The notes: generated by a model from the sequence alone, not told the origin. 64,000 bases of DNA from Sedimenticola hydrogenitrophicus (GCF_029017505.1 NZ_JAQGEI010000002.1:124001-188000), one strand, 5' to 3'. Shown: positions 1-10,000, counted from the first letter of the stretch. Numbers and translations are program-made.

Positions 1-400
1 CCAAAACCCGCCGGAGGAGATTGCCCAGCTGCTGACCGGAATCCAGCATCGCCTGTTCGACCTGGGCGGTGAGCTGGCCATGCCCGGTTACAGCGTATTG
101 GGCGACCCGTCGGTCACCGATCTCGAACAGCACCTGGACCGACTGAACGCGGAGCTCCCGCCATTGCAGGAGTTCATCCTCCCCGCCGGCAACCCGCTGG
201 CGGCCAGCTGCCACCACGCCCGGGCGGTCTGCCGGCGTGGCGAACGGCGCCTGACCCAGCTCGCCCGGGACGACAATGAACAGGTCAACCGCACCAGCCT
301 CAAGTACCTCAACCGCCTGTCGGACCTGCTGTTCGTCATCGCCCGCGTCCTGGCAAGGCAGAATGGCGGGGAAGAGGTATACTGGCGCAAGGGGGTTTAG
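1..400 (+). CDS. Cob(I)alamin adenosyltransferase, PduO type (3' part)
   Basis: The reading frame is already open at base 2, so the N-terminus lies outside the window; about 132 residues remain. This family transfers the adenosyl group of ATP to cob(I)alamin to make adenosylcobalamin in the cytoplasm. Visible family marks are CRRGERR, followed by N-RTSLKYLNRLSDLLFVIAR, the signature helix near the C-terminus of PduO/MMAB proteins. The only adenosylcobalamin enzyme in the window is EutBC at 58.7-61 kb, a possible client. The gene ends 79 bp before fkpB. In the usual gene order fkpB follows lspA, so this neighbour is unexpected and marks a probable rearrangement junction. Confidence 0.9.
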   Translation, partial: QNPPEEIAQLLTGIQHRLFDLGGELAMPGYSVLGDPSVTDLEQHLDRLNAELPPLQEFILPAGNPLAASCHHARAVCRRGERRLTQLARDDNEQVNRTSLKYLNRLSDLLFVIARVLARQNGGEEVYWRKGV

Positions 401-410
401 GGCCGCGCCA

Positions 411-435
411 CTGACCCTGACCCTAACCCTGACCG
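411..435. repeat. Short CTGACC-type simple repeat
   Basis: Four imperfect tandem copies of a hexamer of the type CTGACC/CTAACC lie just after the pduO stop codon. They sit inside the 80 bp junction that would be the left breakpoint of the proposed inversion. No function is evident. Confidence 0.5.
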
Positions 436-479
436 ACCGATGCACTCAATGACACGCCAACCAAAACGGAATCACCACC

Positions 480-941
480 TTGTCTGACCAAATCCGGGAA
501 ATCACCCCCAGGGAAATCACCCATAGCGGCGAAGTGACCCTGCACTTCGCCATTGCCCTCTGCGACGGCACCGTGATCACCACCACCTTCGAAGGCGAGC
601 CGGTCACCCTCACCCTGGGCAGCGGCGACCTGACGGAAAACCTCGAAAAGACCCTCTACGGCCTGAAGCCGGGGGAGAAGCAGTCGCTGATCCTGGAGGC
701 GGATAACGCCTTTGGACCGCGCGACGAGGCAAAGGCCTACTTCATGCCGCGCAGCTCCTTCCCGCCGGAGATGGAACTGGAGCCGGAACTGGTCATCAGC
801 TTCGCCACACCCGCCGGTGATGAACTGGCCGGTATCGTCCAGGAGCTGGACGAGGCGCAGGTAAAGGTCGATTTCAACCATCCGCTGGCCGGTCACGACA
901 TCGTCTTTACCGTCGAGATCATCAGCGTCAACCACCCGTAA
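480..941 (+). CDS. fkpB: FKBP-type peptidyl-prolyl isomerase, FkpB/SlpA type
   Basis: Predicted cytoplasmic prolyl cis-trans isomerase of 153 residues, the usual size of the SlpA/FkpB group. The FKBP core is split by an insert-in-flap domain (about residues 65-125), and the stretch [19 protein letters not shown] marks the group. The start is TTG at 480 because the ATG codons at 440 and 449 are in another frame. It is 20 bp upstream of ispH and probably cotranscribed with it. In related genomes fkpB directly follows ileS-lspA; here lspA is 43 kb away on the other strand. Confidence 0.9.
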   Translation: MSDQIREITPREITHSGEVTLHFAIALCDGTVITTTFEGEPVTLTLGSGDLTENLEKTLYGLKPGEKQSLILEADNAFGPRDEAKAYFMPRSSFPPEMELEPELVISFATPAGDELAGIVQELDEAQVKVDFNHPLAGHDIVFTVEIISVNHP

Positions 942-961
942 AGGCCCTGCCGGACAACCGC

Positions 962-1906
962 ATGGAAATACTGCTCGCCAATCCCCGTGGTTTCTGCGCC
1001 GGGGTCGACCGCGCCATCGAGATCGTGGAACGGGCCCTGCAGATTTTCGGTGCCCCGATCTACGTGCGCCATGAAGTGGTGCACAACCGCTACGTGGTGG
1101 ACAGCCTGAAACGCGCCGGCGCCATCTTCGTCGATGAGCTGGACGAGATTCCCGAGGACAGCACCGTGATCTTCAGCGCCCACGGCGTCGCCCAGGCGGT
1201 CAGGGAAGAGGCGGAGCGGCGCCAGCTGCAGGTGTTCGACGCCACCTGCCCGCTGGTCACCAAGGTGCACCTCGAGGTGGCCCGGCACAGCCGCAACGGC
1301 CACGAGGTGGTCCTGATCGGCCACCGCGGTCACCCGGAAGTGGAGGGCACCATGGGACAGTACAGCACCCAGGGTGACCGGGGCGGCATCTACCTGGTGG
1401 TCACCGCCGATGACGTGGCGGAGCTGCGGATCAAGAACCCCAACAACCTCGCCTTCGTCACCCAGACCACCCTCTCCATGGACGACACCGCCAAGGTGAT
1501 CGAGGCCCTGAAGGCGCGTTTCCCGAGGATCCAGGGACCAAAACAGAACGACATCTGCTATGCCACCCAGAACCGCCAGGACGCGGTCAAGGAGCTGGCC
1601 AAGCAGTGCGACCTGGTGCTGGTGGTCGGCTCACCCAACAGCTCCAACTCCAACCGGCTACGGGAACTGGCCCTGCAGTCCGACACCCCCGCCTACCTGA
1701 TCGACCGGGCCGATGACATCGACCCGGCCTGGCTGGACGGCGTCAGCATGGTCGGCCTCACCGCCGGCGCTTCCGCTCCCGACCTGCTGGTCAACGAGGT
1801 GATCGAGAAACTCCAGGAACGCGGCGCGACCTCGGTCCGGACCCTGAGCGGGCAGGAAGAGCATGTGACGTTTTCTTTGCCGCGAGCGTTGCAGCGGCCT
1901 GCCTAA
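962..1906 (+). CDS. ispH: 4-hydroxy-3-methylbut-2-enyl diphosphate reductase
   Basis: Last enzyme of the MEP isoprenoid pathway; it reduces HMBPP to IPP and DMAPP with a [4Fe-4S] cluster. At 314 residues it is full length. The three conserved cysteines are visible at about positions 12 (GFCAGVDRA), 96 (DATCPLV) and 199 (NDICYATQ), and the HGV and GHPEV motifs are present. A second, decayed copy of its last third lies at 3564-3891, beyond two toxin-antitoxin modules. This suggests that foreign DNA entered here and replaced or duplicated the 3' end. IspH supplies precursors used by IspB, also in this window. Confidence 0.97.
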   Translation: MEILLANPRGFCAGVDRAIEIVERALQIFGAPIYVRHEVVHNRYVVDSLKRAGAIFVDELDEIPEDSTVIFSAHGVAQAVREEAERRQLQVFDATCPLVTKVHLEVARHSRNGHEVVLIGHRGHPEVEGTMGQYSTQGDRGGIYLVVTADDVAELRIKNPNNLAFVTQTTLSMDDTAKVIEALKARFPRIQGPKQNDICYATQNRQDAVKELAKQCDLVLVVGSPNSSNSNRLRELALQSDTPAYLIDRADDIDPAWLDGVSMVGLTAGASAPDLLVNEVIEKLQERGATSVRTLSGQEEHVTFSLPRALQRPA

Positions 1907-2044
1907 CCCAGCAACACAACGAATATCGATATGCCCGAATGGCACCGCTGAATCACCTGGTCGAGTGAGAGGCGGGTTGAGAATGTTATTCCTTCATCTG
2001 TATATCTAATGAGGCGCAAGCCTTGTAGCTGCACGCCCCGATAA

Positions 2045-2064
2045 GTTACACTTGCTAGTGTAAC
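2045..2064. promoter_or_regulatory. Perfect palindrome upstream of the Phd/PIN module (probable operator)
   Basis: GTTACACT-tgct-AGTGTAAC is an uninterrupted 8-bp inverted repeat ending 19 bp before the antitoxin start codon. Phd-type antitoxins repress their own operon through such palindromes, so this is the likely autoregulatory operator. Binding is inferred. Confidence 0.65.
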
Positions 2065-2083
2065 CAAGACCAAGGGCTAAACG

Positions 2084-2329
2084 ATGGAAGCGACCACAAA
2101 GGATCTCCGCCTGCATACTCGGGAACTTATTTCAGCTACAGACAGGGGCGAGCAGGTCATCATAACCTATCGGGGCAAGCCTCGTGCCAAGCTCGTGCCT
2201 TTTGTCGCGGAAGGAGCTGAGGCACGTGGTGAACATAATCCCGCCTTCGGCATCTGGTCTGACCGGAAGGATGATTTATCCGTCGACGAGCAGGCGCGGC
2301 AGTTGAGAACGCCCAGGCGCTTTGAATGA
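2084..2329 (+). CDS. Type II antitoxin, Phd/YefM family
   Basis: An 81-residue protein with the Phd/YefM N-terminal fold: LRLHTRELISATDRGEQVIITYRGKPRAKLVP matches the family pattern of a regulatory helix pair followed by the GEPV/A-like strand, but is described here only by its key features (R-GE-V-IT-RGKP-A-LVP). The C-terminal tail is variable and probably wraps the toxin. The stop codon overlaps the start of the PIN toxin (ATGA), which is typical translational coupling. A palindromic operator lies just upstream. Base composition is less GC-rich than fkpB-ispH, consistent with transfer. Confidence 0.85.
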   Translation: MEATTKDLRLHTRELISATDRGEQVIITYRGKPRAKLVPFVAEGAEARGEHNPAFGIWSDRKDDLSVDEQARQLRTPRRFE

Positions 2330-2751
2330 TGTTAGTTGATACGGACGTTCTGATCTGGAATCTCCGGGGCAATGCGTATGCCGCGGACATGCTGGATGGA
2401 GCGGATGGATTTACGATTTCAGCGGTCACCTACATGGAACTGGTGCAGGGTGTAAGAAACAAGAGCGAATTACTGGCATTGCGGCGGGCAATACGTTTCT
2501 GGGGGGCTAAAATCCAGTCGATTGATACCGACATTTCTGCTCGCGCCATGTATCTGGTGGAGAGTTACTCATTGAGTCATGGCATGCAGATGGCTGATGC
2601 GTTGATAGCCTCTACCGCATTGTCGATTGGTATCCCTCTGCTGACGGCCAATGATAAGCACTATCGTCATGTCGATGACCTGGAGATCATGATCTTTCGA
2701 CCTGAGGGGCGATCTACCGACTTACAACCCTGCATCTACTTGACAAGCTAA
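2326..2751 (+). CDS. PIN-domain toxin, VapC-like
   Basis: A 141-residue PIN-domain ribonuclease. The acidic residues of the PIN active site are visible: D at about position 5 (LVDTDVLIW), E at about 38 (TYMELVQG) and D at about 95 (MADALIAS), with a further D in TANDKHY. VapC-type toxins cleave RNA, often tRNA, and are neutralised by the cognate antitoxin. The start overlaps the antitoxin stop; ATG at 2326 or 2329 is possible. Pairing of a Phd-type antitoxin with a PIN toxin is common. Confidence 0.88.
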   Translation: MMLVDTDVLIWNLRGNAYAADMLDGADGFTISAVTYMELVQGVRNKSELLALRRAIRFWGAKIQSIDTDISARAMYLVESYSLSHGMQMADALIASTALSIGIPLLTANDKHYRHVDDLEIMIFRPEGRSTDLQPCIYLTS

Positions 2752-2786
2752 GGGCTCGCGTGATCTCACTTGCTCAACACATGGAC

Positions 2787-2805
2787 ATTGGCATAAACTG
2801 CCAAT
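2787..2805. promoter_or_regulatory. Inverted repeat upstream of parDE (probable operator)
   Basis: ATTGGCA-taaac-TGCCAAT is a perfect 7-bp inverted repeat 20 bp before the parD start. ParD proteins are ribbon-helix-helix repressors that bind such sites to autoregulate. Function is inferred from position and symmetry. Confidence 0.6.
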
Positions 2806-2825
2806 ATTAGAGATTGGAGGTGGAG

Positions 2826-3095
2826 ATGCCTACCCGAAACGTTGTGTTGACCGATCATCAGGCTGTGCTGCTGGAACGGCTGGTGGCCTCCGGACGTTAC
2901 CAGAACGCCAGTGAAGTCTTGCGAGAGGGCTTGCGTCTGCTTGAGCAGCGCGATCAGGAAGATCAGATCCGGTTGCAGGCACTGAAGGATGCCGTTGCAT
3001 TGGGTGTGAACGATATTGACAGTGGGCGGTACGTCACGCTGGGCTCCAATGAGGATATTAGTTCTTATTTGGCCAATTTGCGTCAGCGCACCTAA
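2826..3095 (+). CDS. parD: Type II antitoxin, ParD family
   Basis: An 89-residue ribbon-helix-helix antitoxin. The start is ATG 2826, preceded by GGAGG five bases upstream; an upstream TTG in frame has no such site. The pattern VVLTDHQAVLLERLVASGRY-NASEVLREGLRLLE is summarised by its key elements: an N-terminal beta strand, then helices with the ASEV-REGLRLLE motif of the ParD/CopG group. The C-terminal half is expected to bind ParE. The stop overlaps the parE start (TAATG). Confidence 0.9.
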   Translation: MPTRNVVLTDHQAVLLERLVASGRYQNASEVLREGLRLLEQRDQEDQIRLQALKDAVALGVNDIDSGRYVTLGSNEDISSYLANLRQRT

Positions 3096-3424
3096 TGGTG
3101 GATTGGTCGTTACGCCTGTCAGAACAGGCTGATCGTGATATTGCGAGTATTCTGGCTTGGACGGATGAACAATTCGGCTCGGCACAGGCTGATACCTACA
3201 CGGAAACGATCCATCTGGCGTTAGCAGCGCTCTTGGCCGGCCCGGATCTCCCCGGCAGTAAGATTCGTGATGATATTTCCTCCGGCATCCGCCTCCTTCA
3301 TATTGCCCGCCATGGACGCAAGGGGCGACACTTTCTGGTATATCGTAGCCATGAACCCCTGGTGATTGATGTCTTGCGCGTTCTCCACGACAGCATGGAT
3401 CTGCCCAAGCATATAGGGAGGTAG
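3095..3424 (+). CDS. parE: Type II toxin, RelE/ParE family
   Basis: A 109-residue ParE-like toxin; ParE proteins poison DNA gyrase. The fold is recognisable from LSEQADRDIASILAWT at the N-terminus, GIRLLHIARHGRKGRHFLVYR in the middle (R and Y residues typical of the family) and a final strand VIDVLRVLHDSMDLPKHI. Start and parD stop overlap (TAATG). A neighbouring second toxin-antitoxin module makes this a small addiction cluster set between ispH and its decayed second 3' end. Confidence 0.9.
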   Translation: MVDWSLRLSEQADRDIASILAWTDEQFGSAQADTYTETIHLALAALLAGPDLPGSKIRDDISSGIRLLHIARHGRKGRHFLVYRSHEPLVIDVLRVLHDSMDLPKHIGR

Positions 3425-3563
3425 GGGTCAGCGCAGGAAAAAGCAGCAGAGACCAATAGAGTCGGAGAGCAAGCCGGTTTCTTACTGACGGTGGCAGCCT
3501 GATTCCTCACGCACCCGTAAAAACCCGACACTTCACCGTTTTAGGTCGGCTGTCTCCTTTTGT

Positions 3564-3891
3564 CCACCCAGTATAACCGCCAGGACGCGGTCAAGGAGCT
3601 GGCCAGGCCGGCAGTGCGACCTGGTGCTGGTGGTCGGCTCACCCAACAACTCCAACCGACTGCGGGAACTGGCCTGCAGTCCGACACCCCCGCCTACCTG
3701 ATCGACCGGGCGGAAGACATCGACACCACCCGGCTGGACGGCATCCGGATGGTCGGCCTCACCGCCGGCGCTTCCGCCCCCGGCCTGCCGGTCAACGAGG
3801 TGATCGAAAAACTCAAGGAACGCGGCGCCACTTCGGCCCGGACCCTGAGCGGGCGCGAGGAGAATGTGACCTTTTCGCTGTCCAAGAGCCG
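3564..3891 (+). pseudogene. Decayed duplicate of the ispH 3' end
   Basis: This stretch aligns with the last third of ispH (about residues 201-310 of the intact protein) along its whole length and is highly similar by eye, including the segments [20 protein letters not shown] and VNEVIEKL. It has small insertions and deletions that break the frame near its start (around CAGTGCGACCTGG) and no start region, so it cannot make IspH. It lies just upstream of the pilus operon, where the original ispH 3' end would be expected. The simplest reading is that the toxin-antitoxin segment arrived with, or beside, a new ispH end and displaced the old one. The 140 bp before it (3425-3563) hold nothing recognisable. 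Confidence 0.85.
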
Positions 3892-4104
3892 GCAAATTAT
3901 AACGCCCTTTGAACGACCGCCCCCCAGAAATTAGGCTGACCGGCGTTTCGGATCCAATATCACTTACAGATTCATACCAAAAATCCGAAAATACATACCG
4001 CCTGTTCTAGTAACGCTATTCAAGTTAAAGCTTGTCTGCTATTCATCATCACGGTGGATGCAAAAGCATCGATGAAGTAAATTTTCACTCCTTTAGGGAT
4101 TATT

Positions 4105-4485
4105 ATGAGAAACAGGGGATTCACTCTAATTGAGTTAATGATAGTTGTAGCTATAGTTGGCATTCTAGCCGCCATAGCCTACCCCTCCTACACAAATTAT
4201 GTCCTACGGGTAAATCGCTCTGAAACGCAGCAATTTATGCTGGAAATTGCCAATGCGGAAGAACAATACATACTGGATACCAGACAATACGGAACATTAG
4301 CACAACTTGGCCTCTCCGTACCCTCGGAGGTCGCCGAGAATTATACGGTAACAGTAGCAGCTGATAACGCAGCAACCCCTCCAACCTACACCATTACTGG
4401 CACAGCCATTGGCGGACAAGTGAGTGACGGCGATATATCCCTCTTGAGCGATGGTACAAAAACTCCTGCAGACAAGTGGCAATAA
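4105..4485 (+). CDS. pilE: Type IV (minor) pilin, PilE type
   Basis: A 126-residue prepilin. The leader is very short (MRNRG) and PilD would cleave before F in [19 protein letters not shown], with Glu at mature position 5. The hydrophobic N-terminal helix is followed by [16 protein letters not shown] and a small globular domain ending in [11 protein letters not shown], typical of PilE-like minor pilins. No cysteines are present. It is the first gene of an operon with fimT, pilV, pilW, pilX and pilY1. The operon is clearly lower in GC than flanking genes. It could be a major-pilin paralogue, but context favours a minor pilin. Confidence 0.88.
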   Translation: MRNRGFTLIELMIVVAIVGILAAIAYPSYTNYVLRVNRSETQQFMLEIANAEEQYILDTRQYGTLAQLGLSVPSEVAENYTVTVAADNAATPPTYTITGTAIGGQVSDGDISLLSDGTKTPADKWQ

Positions 4486-4487
4486 CA

Positions 4488-4949
4488 ATGGCATTACGTA
4501 CAGTTGGATTCACCCTAATAGAACTTCTCATCACCTTGGTGATACTGGTGATACTGGCAACAATCGGGATACCATCCTTCACCGATTTCATTCGGAATCA
4601 GAATGCAAAGCGTGGCGCCCACGAGGTAATGGCCGCCCTTGCCTATACGCGCAGCGAGGCAATTAAACGCAACACCAGCGTTACCATTACCGCCAATAAT
4701 GCGCCCAACTGGGAAGAAGGCTGGTCGATCACGTCGGGCGGCGATACACTCCGGATCATGAATGCCCTGGATGGCCTGGATATCAGCGGCCCGAACGCAG
4801 CCATCACTTTTACCAGCAATGGAAGGGCCGCCAACCTCACTTTCGAGGTATGCAATACCGATAAAAGCCAACAAGTAAAAAAACGAACTGTCACGCTCGA
4901 TTCTTCGGGAAGAGCTGAAAACGAAATCGATGGTGATTGCTCAACATGA
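4488..4949 (+). CDS. fimT: Minor pseudopilin, FimT/GspH family
   Basis: A 153-residue prepilin with cleavage motif GFTLIELLITLVILVILA right at the N-terminus. ATG 4488, two bases after the pilE stop, is preferred over an in-frame GTG at 4476 because it leaves a short leader. NAKRGAHEVMAALAYTRSEAIKRN is the helix found in FimT/GspH proteins, and a conserved late Cys pair is visible (EVCNTD, GDCST). It is expected in the priming complex at the pilus tip. The stop overlaps the pilV start (ATGA). Confidence 0.87.
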   Translation: MALRTVGFTLIELLITLVILVILATIGIPSFTDFIRNQNAKRGAHEVMAALAYTRSEAIKRNTSVTITANNAPNWEEGWSITSGGDTLRIMNALDGLDISGPNAAITFTSNGRAANLTFEVCNTDKSQQVKKRTVTLDSSGRAENEIDGDCST

Positions 4950-5479
4950 ATAATTGCATACGAAAACAATCCAGCAAGGGGTTCGGACTTCTCGAAGTCT
5001 TAATCACTGTTCTGTTATTTGCCGTAGGATTACTGGGACTTGCGTCGCTACAGGTCAAGGCACAAAAGGCCGAGCTGGAATCATTGCAGCGCGCCCAGGC
5101 CCTACTCCTAGTAAACAGCATGGTCAGCCGCATGAATAACAACCGTGCAGCAAGGGATTGTTATCCCGATCAGGCCGCTGAAATTGGGGTGGATAGTGAT
5201 CCCAGTTCTGGATGCCATACTGTTGCGGATCGCGACCTAAGTGAATGGGATGACATGCTCGAGGGGGCGGCGGAAAACCTCTCAGGAACCAATGTCGGGG
5301 GCCTGGTTGGCGCTCGGGGCTGTATCGTAGGCAACAACAATGTCTACACCATCAGTGTTGCTTGGCAAGGTCTCTCTGAAACCTCGGCGCCTGCCAATAC
5401 CTGCGCCCAAAACAAGTATGGTAACGACGCACAACGACGTGTCGTTAGCCAAGTGATTCGCTTTGCGACCTTGAACTAG
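4946..5479 (+). CDS. pilV: Type IV pilus modification protein PilV
   Basis: About 177 residues from ATG 4946, which overlaps the fimT stop; a TTG at 4937 is also in frame. The prepilin motif is KGFGLLEVLITVLLFAVGLL with Glu at mature position 5. The next segment, LGLASLQVKAQKAELESLQR-QA, is the PilV N-terminal pattern, and the body has a later Cys pair. PilV is a minor pilin of the initiation complex. Confidence 0.86.
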   Translation: MNNCIRKQSSKGFGLLEVLITVLLFAVGLLGLASLQVKAQKAELESLQRAQALLLVNSMVSRMNNNRAARDCYPDQAAEIGVDSDPSSGCHTVADRDLSEWDDMLEGAAENLSGTNVGGLVGARGCIVGNNNVYTISVAWQGLSETSAPANTCAQNKYGNDAQRRVVSQVIRFATLN

Positions 5480-5510
5480 ACGGTGACACTGAACACTGGA
5501 ACAACACGAT

Positions 5511-6551
5511 ATGCATAAATCAAAAGACTCACAGTCAGGGTTATCTTTGATCGAATTGATGATCGCCATGCTTCTGGCGCTGATTCTGACTGCTGCGATA
5601 ATTCAAGTATTCAGCCAGATGAATAACGGATTTGTCGAGCTTATGAAAAGCAGCCGACAGCTAGAAAACGGCCGCTATGCCATGACGATAGTAAATGAAG
5701 ATTTACGTCATGCAGGTTTCTACGGTGAGGCGTACGAATTGCCGTCACTTCCACTTGCCGCACCCAATCCTTGTAGTACCAGCCTTAGCAATCTGGAAGA
5801 TGCGCTACCCGTCCCTGTCCAAGCATTTGATGATAGTGAGGTGTTACCTGTAGCTTGGGACTGCTTTTCTAATCGCAAAGCCGGAACCGATATACTCATC
5901 ATCCGACGCGCAGCAACAGCCACTATAGACAGAGGCGACCTGGATACTGACCCAGGTAACGCCTACCTGCAGACCCGAGGATCATCGCTAAAATTTGCCG
6001 AGTCTGCAGCAGATGACGCAACAAACGAAACCAACTTTGACCTTGTGAAAAAAGACGGCACAACCCCGGCCAACATCCGAAAGTATATTGTGCACGCGTA
6101 CTACATAGCCAGTTGCCGTGATTGCGGTGCTGGTGACGGCATCCCTACTTTGCGACGACTCGAGCTCTCAGGAGTCGACGCCGCCATGCAGAATGTTGTC
6201 CTAGTAGATGGTATTGAAGATTTCCAGCTGGATATTGGTTTAGATACAAGCGGCGATGGCGATCTCGATGAGCAAGACACCTCCACCCATGAATGGGCGG
6301 TGTTGCCCATCGCGACCAATTATACAAATGCTAAGAATCAATGGGAGAATACAATCGCCGTTGGAATAAATCTCATATCCCGCAATCTCAAACTATCCGC
6401 CGGATACACCGACAGTAAGACATACCGCCAAGGCCAGGCACAAGGTGCTTCATATGACCCGAGTGGTAGCGATGCAAAGTTCAAGCGACATGCATTTAAT
6501 TCAGTAACACGGGTCATTAATACAGGAAGTCGCAGAGAGGGAGGCACCTAG
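5511..6551 (+). CDS. pilW: Type IV pilus assembly protein PilW
   Basis: A 346-residue minor pilin, matching PilW length. The prepilin site is SGLSLIELMIAMLLALILTAAI, with the R-LENGRYAM-I---DLRHAGF segment that is diagnostic for PilW (about residues 45-70). The rest is a large globular domain. It is separated by 31 bp from pilV and followed after 3 bp by pilX. Codon use is AT-richer than in the genes outside the operon. Confidence 0.88.
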   Translation: MHKSKDSQSGLSLIELMIAMLLALILTAAIIQVFSQMNNGFVELMKSSRQLENGRYAMTIVNEDLRHAGFYGEAYELPSLPLAAPNPCSTSLSNLEDALPVPVQAFDDSEVLPVAWDCFSNRKAGTDILIIRRAATATIDRGDLDTDPGNAYLQTRGSSLKFAESAADDATNETNFDLVKKDGTTPANIRKYIVHAYYIASCRDCGAGDGIPTLRRLELSGVDAAMQNVVLVDGIEDFQLDIGLDTSGDGDLDEQDTSTHEWAVLPIATNYTNAKNQWENTIAVGINLISRNLKLSAGYTDSKTYRQGQAQGASYDPSGSDAKFKRHAFNSVTRVINTGSRREGGT

Positions 6552-6554
6552 ACA

Positions 6555-6986
6555 GTGATTAATCATCCAACTAATGAACGCGGTTTCGTATTGGTGGTTG
6601 GCTTGGTAATGCTCACCGTACTGACACTCTTAGCCGTCACCGCCATAAATGACACCACGATCGACCTAAAAATCGTCGGCAACATGCAGGCCCAGATGAG
6701 GGTGGAGGAGGCAGTGCAGCAGGGAATTGAGGAGATGATCAGCAGTTCCGCCTCATTTGAAACCCCGGCCAGTGACACCGACACCTATAGCGGACAGTCT
6801 GTCACCGTCGCCCAGCCTGTTTGCCTCGGAGAAAAACCTGCTCCTGGCTTCTCTGCACTCTGGTCCATCGCCCCACAGAAGACAGAGTGGGAAGTCTCCG
6901 CCACCGCCACTGACAGTGTCACCGGAGCACGGACAACCTTACATCAGGGCGTCAGACTGTTAATGGTAGCTGGCAGTTGCCCCTGA
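6555..6986 (+). CDS. pilX: Type IV pilus assembly protein PilX
   Basis: A 143-residue protein starting with GTG 6555, three bases after the pilW stop. The N-terminus RGFVLVVGLVMLTVLTLLAV has a type III-like hydrophobic helix but no Glu at position 5, as in other PilX/GspK-like minor pilins. KIVGNMQAQMRVEEAVQQG is the PilX signature. Two Cys are present in the C-terminal domain. It is expected to act with PilW, PilV, PilE and FimT in a complex that carries PilY1. Confidence 0.85.
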   Translation: MINHPTNERGFVLVVGLVMLTVLTLLAVTAINDTTIDLKIVGNMQAQMRVEEAVQQGIEEMISSSASFETPASDTDTYSGQSVTVAQPVCLGEKPAPGFSALWSIAPQKTEWEVSATATDSVTGARTTLHQGVRLLMVAGSCP

Positions 6987-7009
6987 GCTTTCCAGTGATG
7001 GAGATATTA

Positions 7010-10000
7010 ATGAAAACAAAATTGCGTAAGATTCTATCATTTTCGGCCTTGCTGCTGATGACGAGCCCAGCCATATCGGATGATATCGACATTTTCATGA
7101 ACCCGGGGGCATCATCAAATGCCCTGCCCAATGTATTATTCGTCATCGACAACACTGCCAACTGGTCAAGAAGTGTGGACGGTGATGCCATTTTTGCACC
7201 TGAAATTACTGCGCTAAAGCAAGTCATAGACAGTTTGACTGACGGCACCGTCAACATTGGCCTAATGTTTTTTGCCGAGGGTGGCGACACTCTTACGAAT
7301 ACCAAAGGCGCCTATGTCAGAAAGGCAATTACAACAAATGATTTGGCAAGTGACGATGCTAATAGCAACGGCACGATGGACCTCATTGAGTTGTTAGACA
7401 GTCTTGACCGAAATAATGATAAAGGCGACAGTGCCCGTTGGGCCACAGCCATGAATGAAGCATACTTGTATTTTACCGGGGGCAGCCCCTATTCAGGCAC
7501 GAAAGACAAGGCAGACCCGGCTGCATTTGTCGGGGGAACAAAAACCAATAACTATATCGACCCAAACACCGGCCAGATTTGCGCCAACAACTATATTATT
7601 TTTATAAGTAATGGCGGCCCGGATAATGGAGAAAACAATGACGCTTCGGATTTACTCGATATTTTGAATGGCAAACAGGCGACGGACCCTATTGACCTGT
7701 CACCTTATGCTCGCAGACAAACAATCTGGTCGGATGAATATGCACGTTTCATGAATGCCACGCAGGATATAGTTACTTACACCATCGATGTCCACCCGAC
7801 CACTACCGGCCAAGGCGATGACAACAGCACCCTGCTGGCGAGTATGGCTTCACAGGGAAAGGGACGCTGTTTCGCGGTGGGATCCGCAGGTGTAGGTGCA
7901 TGTGAATTTACCGGGACCGACACACTTAGCGGGCTGGTCAGTGCGATTAGCAGCATCATTAAAGATATTCAGGCAACCAATAGCGTCTTTGCATCCAGCG
8001 CACTGCCGGTTAGTGTCAACGTCAGGGGCACCAATGAAAACCAAGTATATATGGGGGTTTTCAGACCTGATGAAAATGCAAAACCGCTTTGGTATGGAAA
8101 TTTAAAACTATTTCAACTGGGTTTCGACACCCAACTATTCTTGGCCGACAAAAACGGACAAAAGGCCCAAAGCCCAACAACAGGCTTCCTGGTTGATGAT
8201 GCCGTCAGCTTCTGGACTCACGCCTCGACTTACTGGGCGTATCACTCCGAATATACGGAGAGCGACAGCCCGGATGGGCCTATTGTTGAGAAAGGCGGCG
8301 TATCGCAGCGCCAACGCGACACCTACATAGCGGGCACCACACGTACGGCATTCACGTCCTGCATAGCGCCCTGCCAACTAGATAGTAAACCGTTTAACAA
8401 TACCAACGTCAGCACTGCTGCGCTGGGTGCCGCTGACGACACGGAAAGAGACGCAATCATCAACTGGATTTTGGGCACAGACAATACAACACCAGCAGAA
8501 CGCACGGCAGGCGAAGTACGCCCTTCCATACACGGTGATGTCATACACTCCACACCCGCAGTCGTCAATTTCTCCCGAGTGAATCAAATTGCGGGTGTAA
8601 ACACTGTAGTATCCGAACGCTTCGTAACCTTCTATGGTAGCAATGACGGTACCTTCCGTGCCGTAGAAGGGGGTACCGATGATTCAAAAGGGATTGAGCT
8701 CTGGTCATTCGTTCCGTCTGAATTTTTAGGCGGTTTGAAGCGAATAAGAGATAACACCACGCTCATTAATGTTCCCTCCATTCCGGGCGACAGTAACAAC
8801 AAACCCTATTTCTTCGACGGGAGCATTGGCGTCCTTGCAACAGATCTAAACGGCGATGGTGACCACAAAGACACGGTGGGCGGTGAAGCTGAAAAAGTCC
8901 ACTTATTCATCTCCTTACGCCGAGGCGGTCGTTATATTTATGCCCTGGACGTTACGGATCCAGATGACCCTGTATTATTGTGGCAAAAGGGTTGCAATAG
9001 CGCGGGTACCTGCGATACAGGGTATGCCGAGTTAGGGCAGACGTGGTCAAAGCCCAATGTAGTACCCATTAATTTATTAACTAACTCACCAAATCCGGGC
9101 GATACGGAACGTACAGATGTACTGGTATTTGGTGCTGGCTATGCCCCTTTGGCAGACGACGCCTGGCCTGCCGGCACCGCCACCCAGGGCCGGGGCATTC
9201 TTGTTGTTAAGGCGGAAAATGGCGAAGTGTTATGGCAGGCGGGCCCAGCGCCTACCGGCGCAACTCATAATGTGACTGTAACGGACATGCTTTACAGCAT
9301 TCCTTCGGACATCTCGGTGCTTACTAATACGGCCAGTAATCCTTCCACTGCCGACAGAGCCTATGTTGGGGACACTGGCGGAAATGTCTGGCGCCTGGAC
9401 ATGAGCAATTCTGATCCCAATAACTGGTCCATTATAAAAATGGCCTCTCTTGCCGGCAAAACAACCGCTGAAACCAATGACCTGTCAAACACAACCACAG
9501 CGGGCCAACACAAGAGAAAATTCCTGTTTCCGCCTGACATCGTCCTGGCCGATGGGTTTGATGCAATTCTGATCGGCTCGGGTGACAGAGAACACCCATT
9601 GGATGCTAACGAAGTCTATGACATTCAAAGCTGGGCAACCAGCGCGCTTGGCGGCGAAATCGTCGACAGATTCTTCATGATCAAAGACACCGCATCGACC
9701 CGGACGGCCGATGACCTGGTAGACGTAACCGATATGTCGCAAAGCGTTGATGCATCTTCACTCGGATGGTTCATTACCCTATCGGAGGGTGAAAAAGTTG
9801 TCAGTGGCTCTGTTACTACATCCGAGGCAACTTTTTTTAATACCAGCCAACCACCAACTGCTACTATTGATCCAAACACCTGTGCAGGTAATCTTGGAAT
9901 TGCGAGATTTTATGCCGTCAATTATGCCAATGGGGATCCAGTTATGGATTTAGATGGCGTAAATGGAGTTAACGGTGTTACCGACCGGTCCGATGAATTT

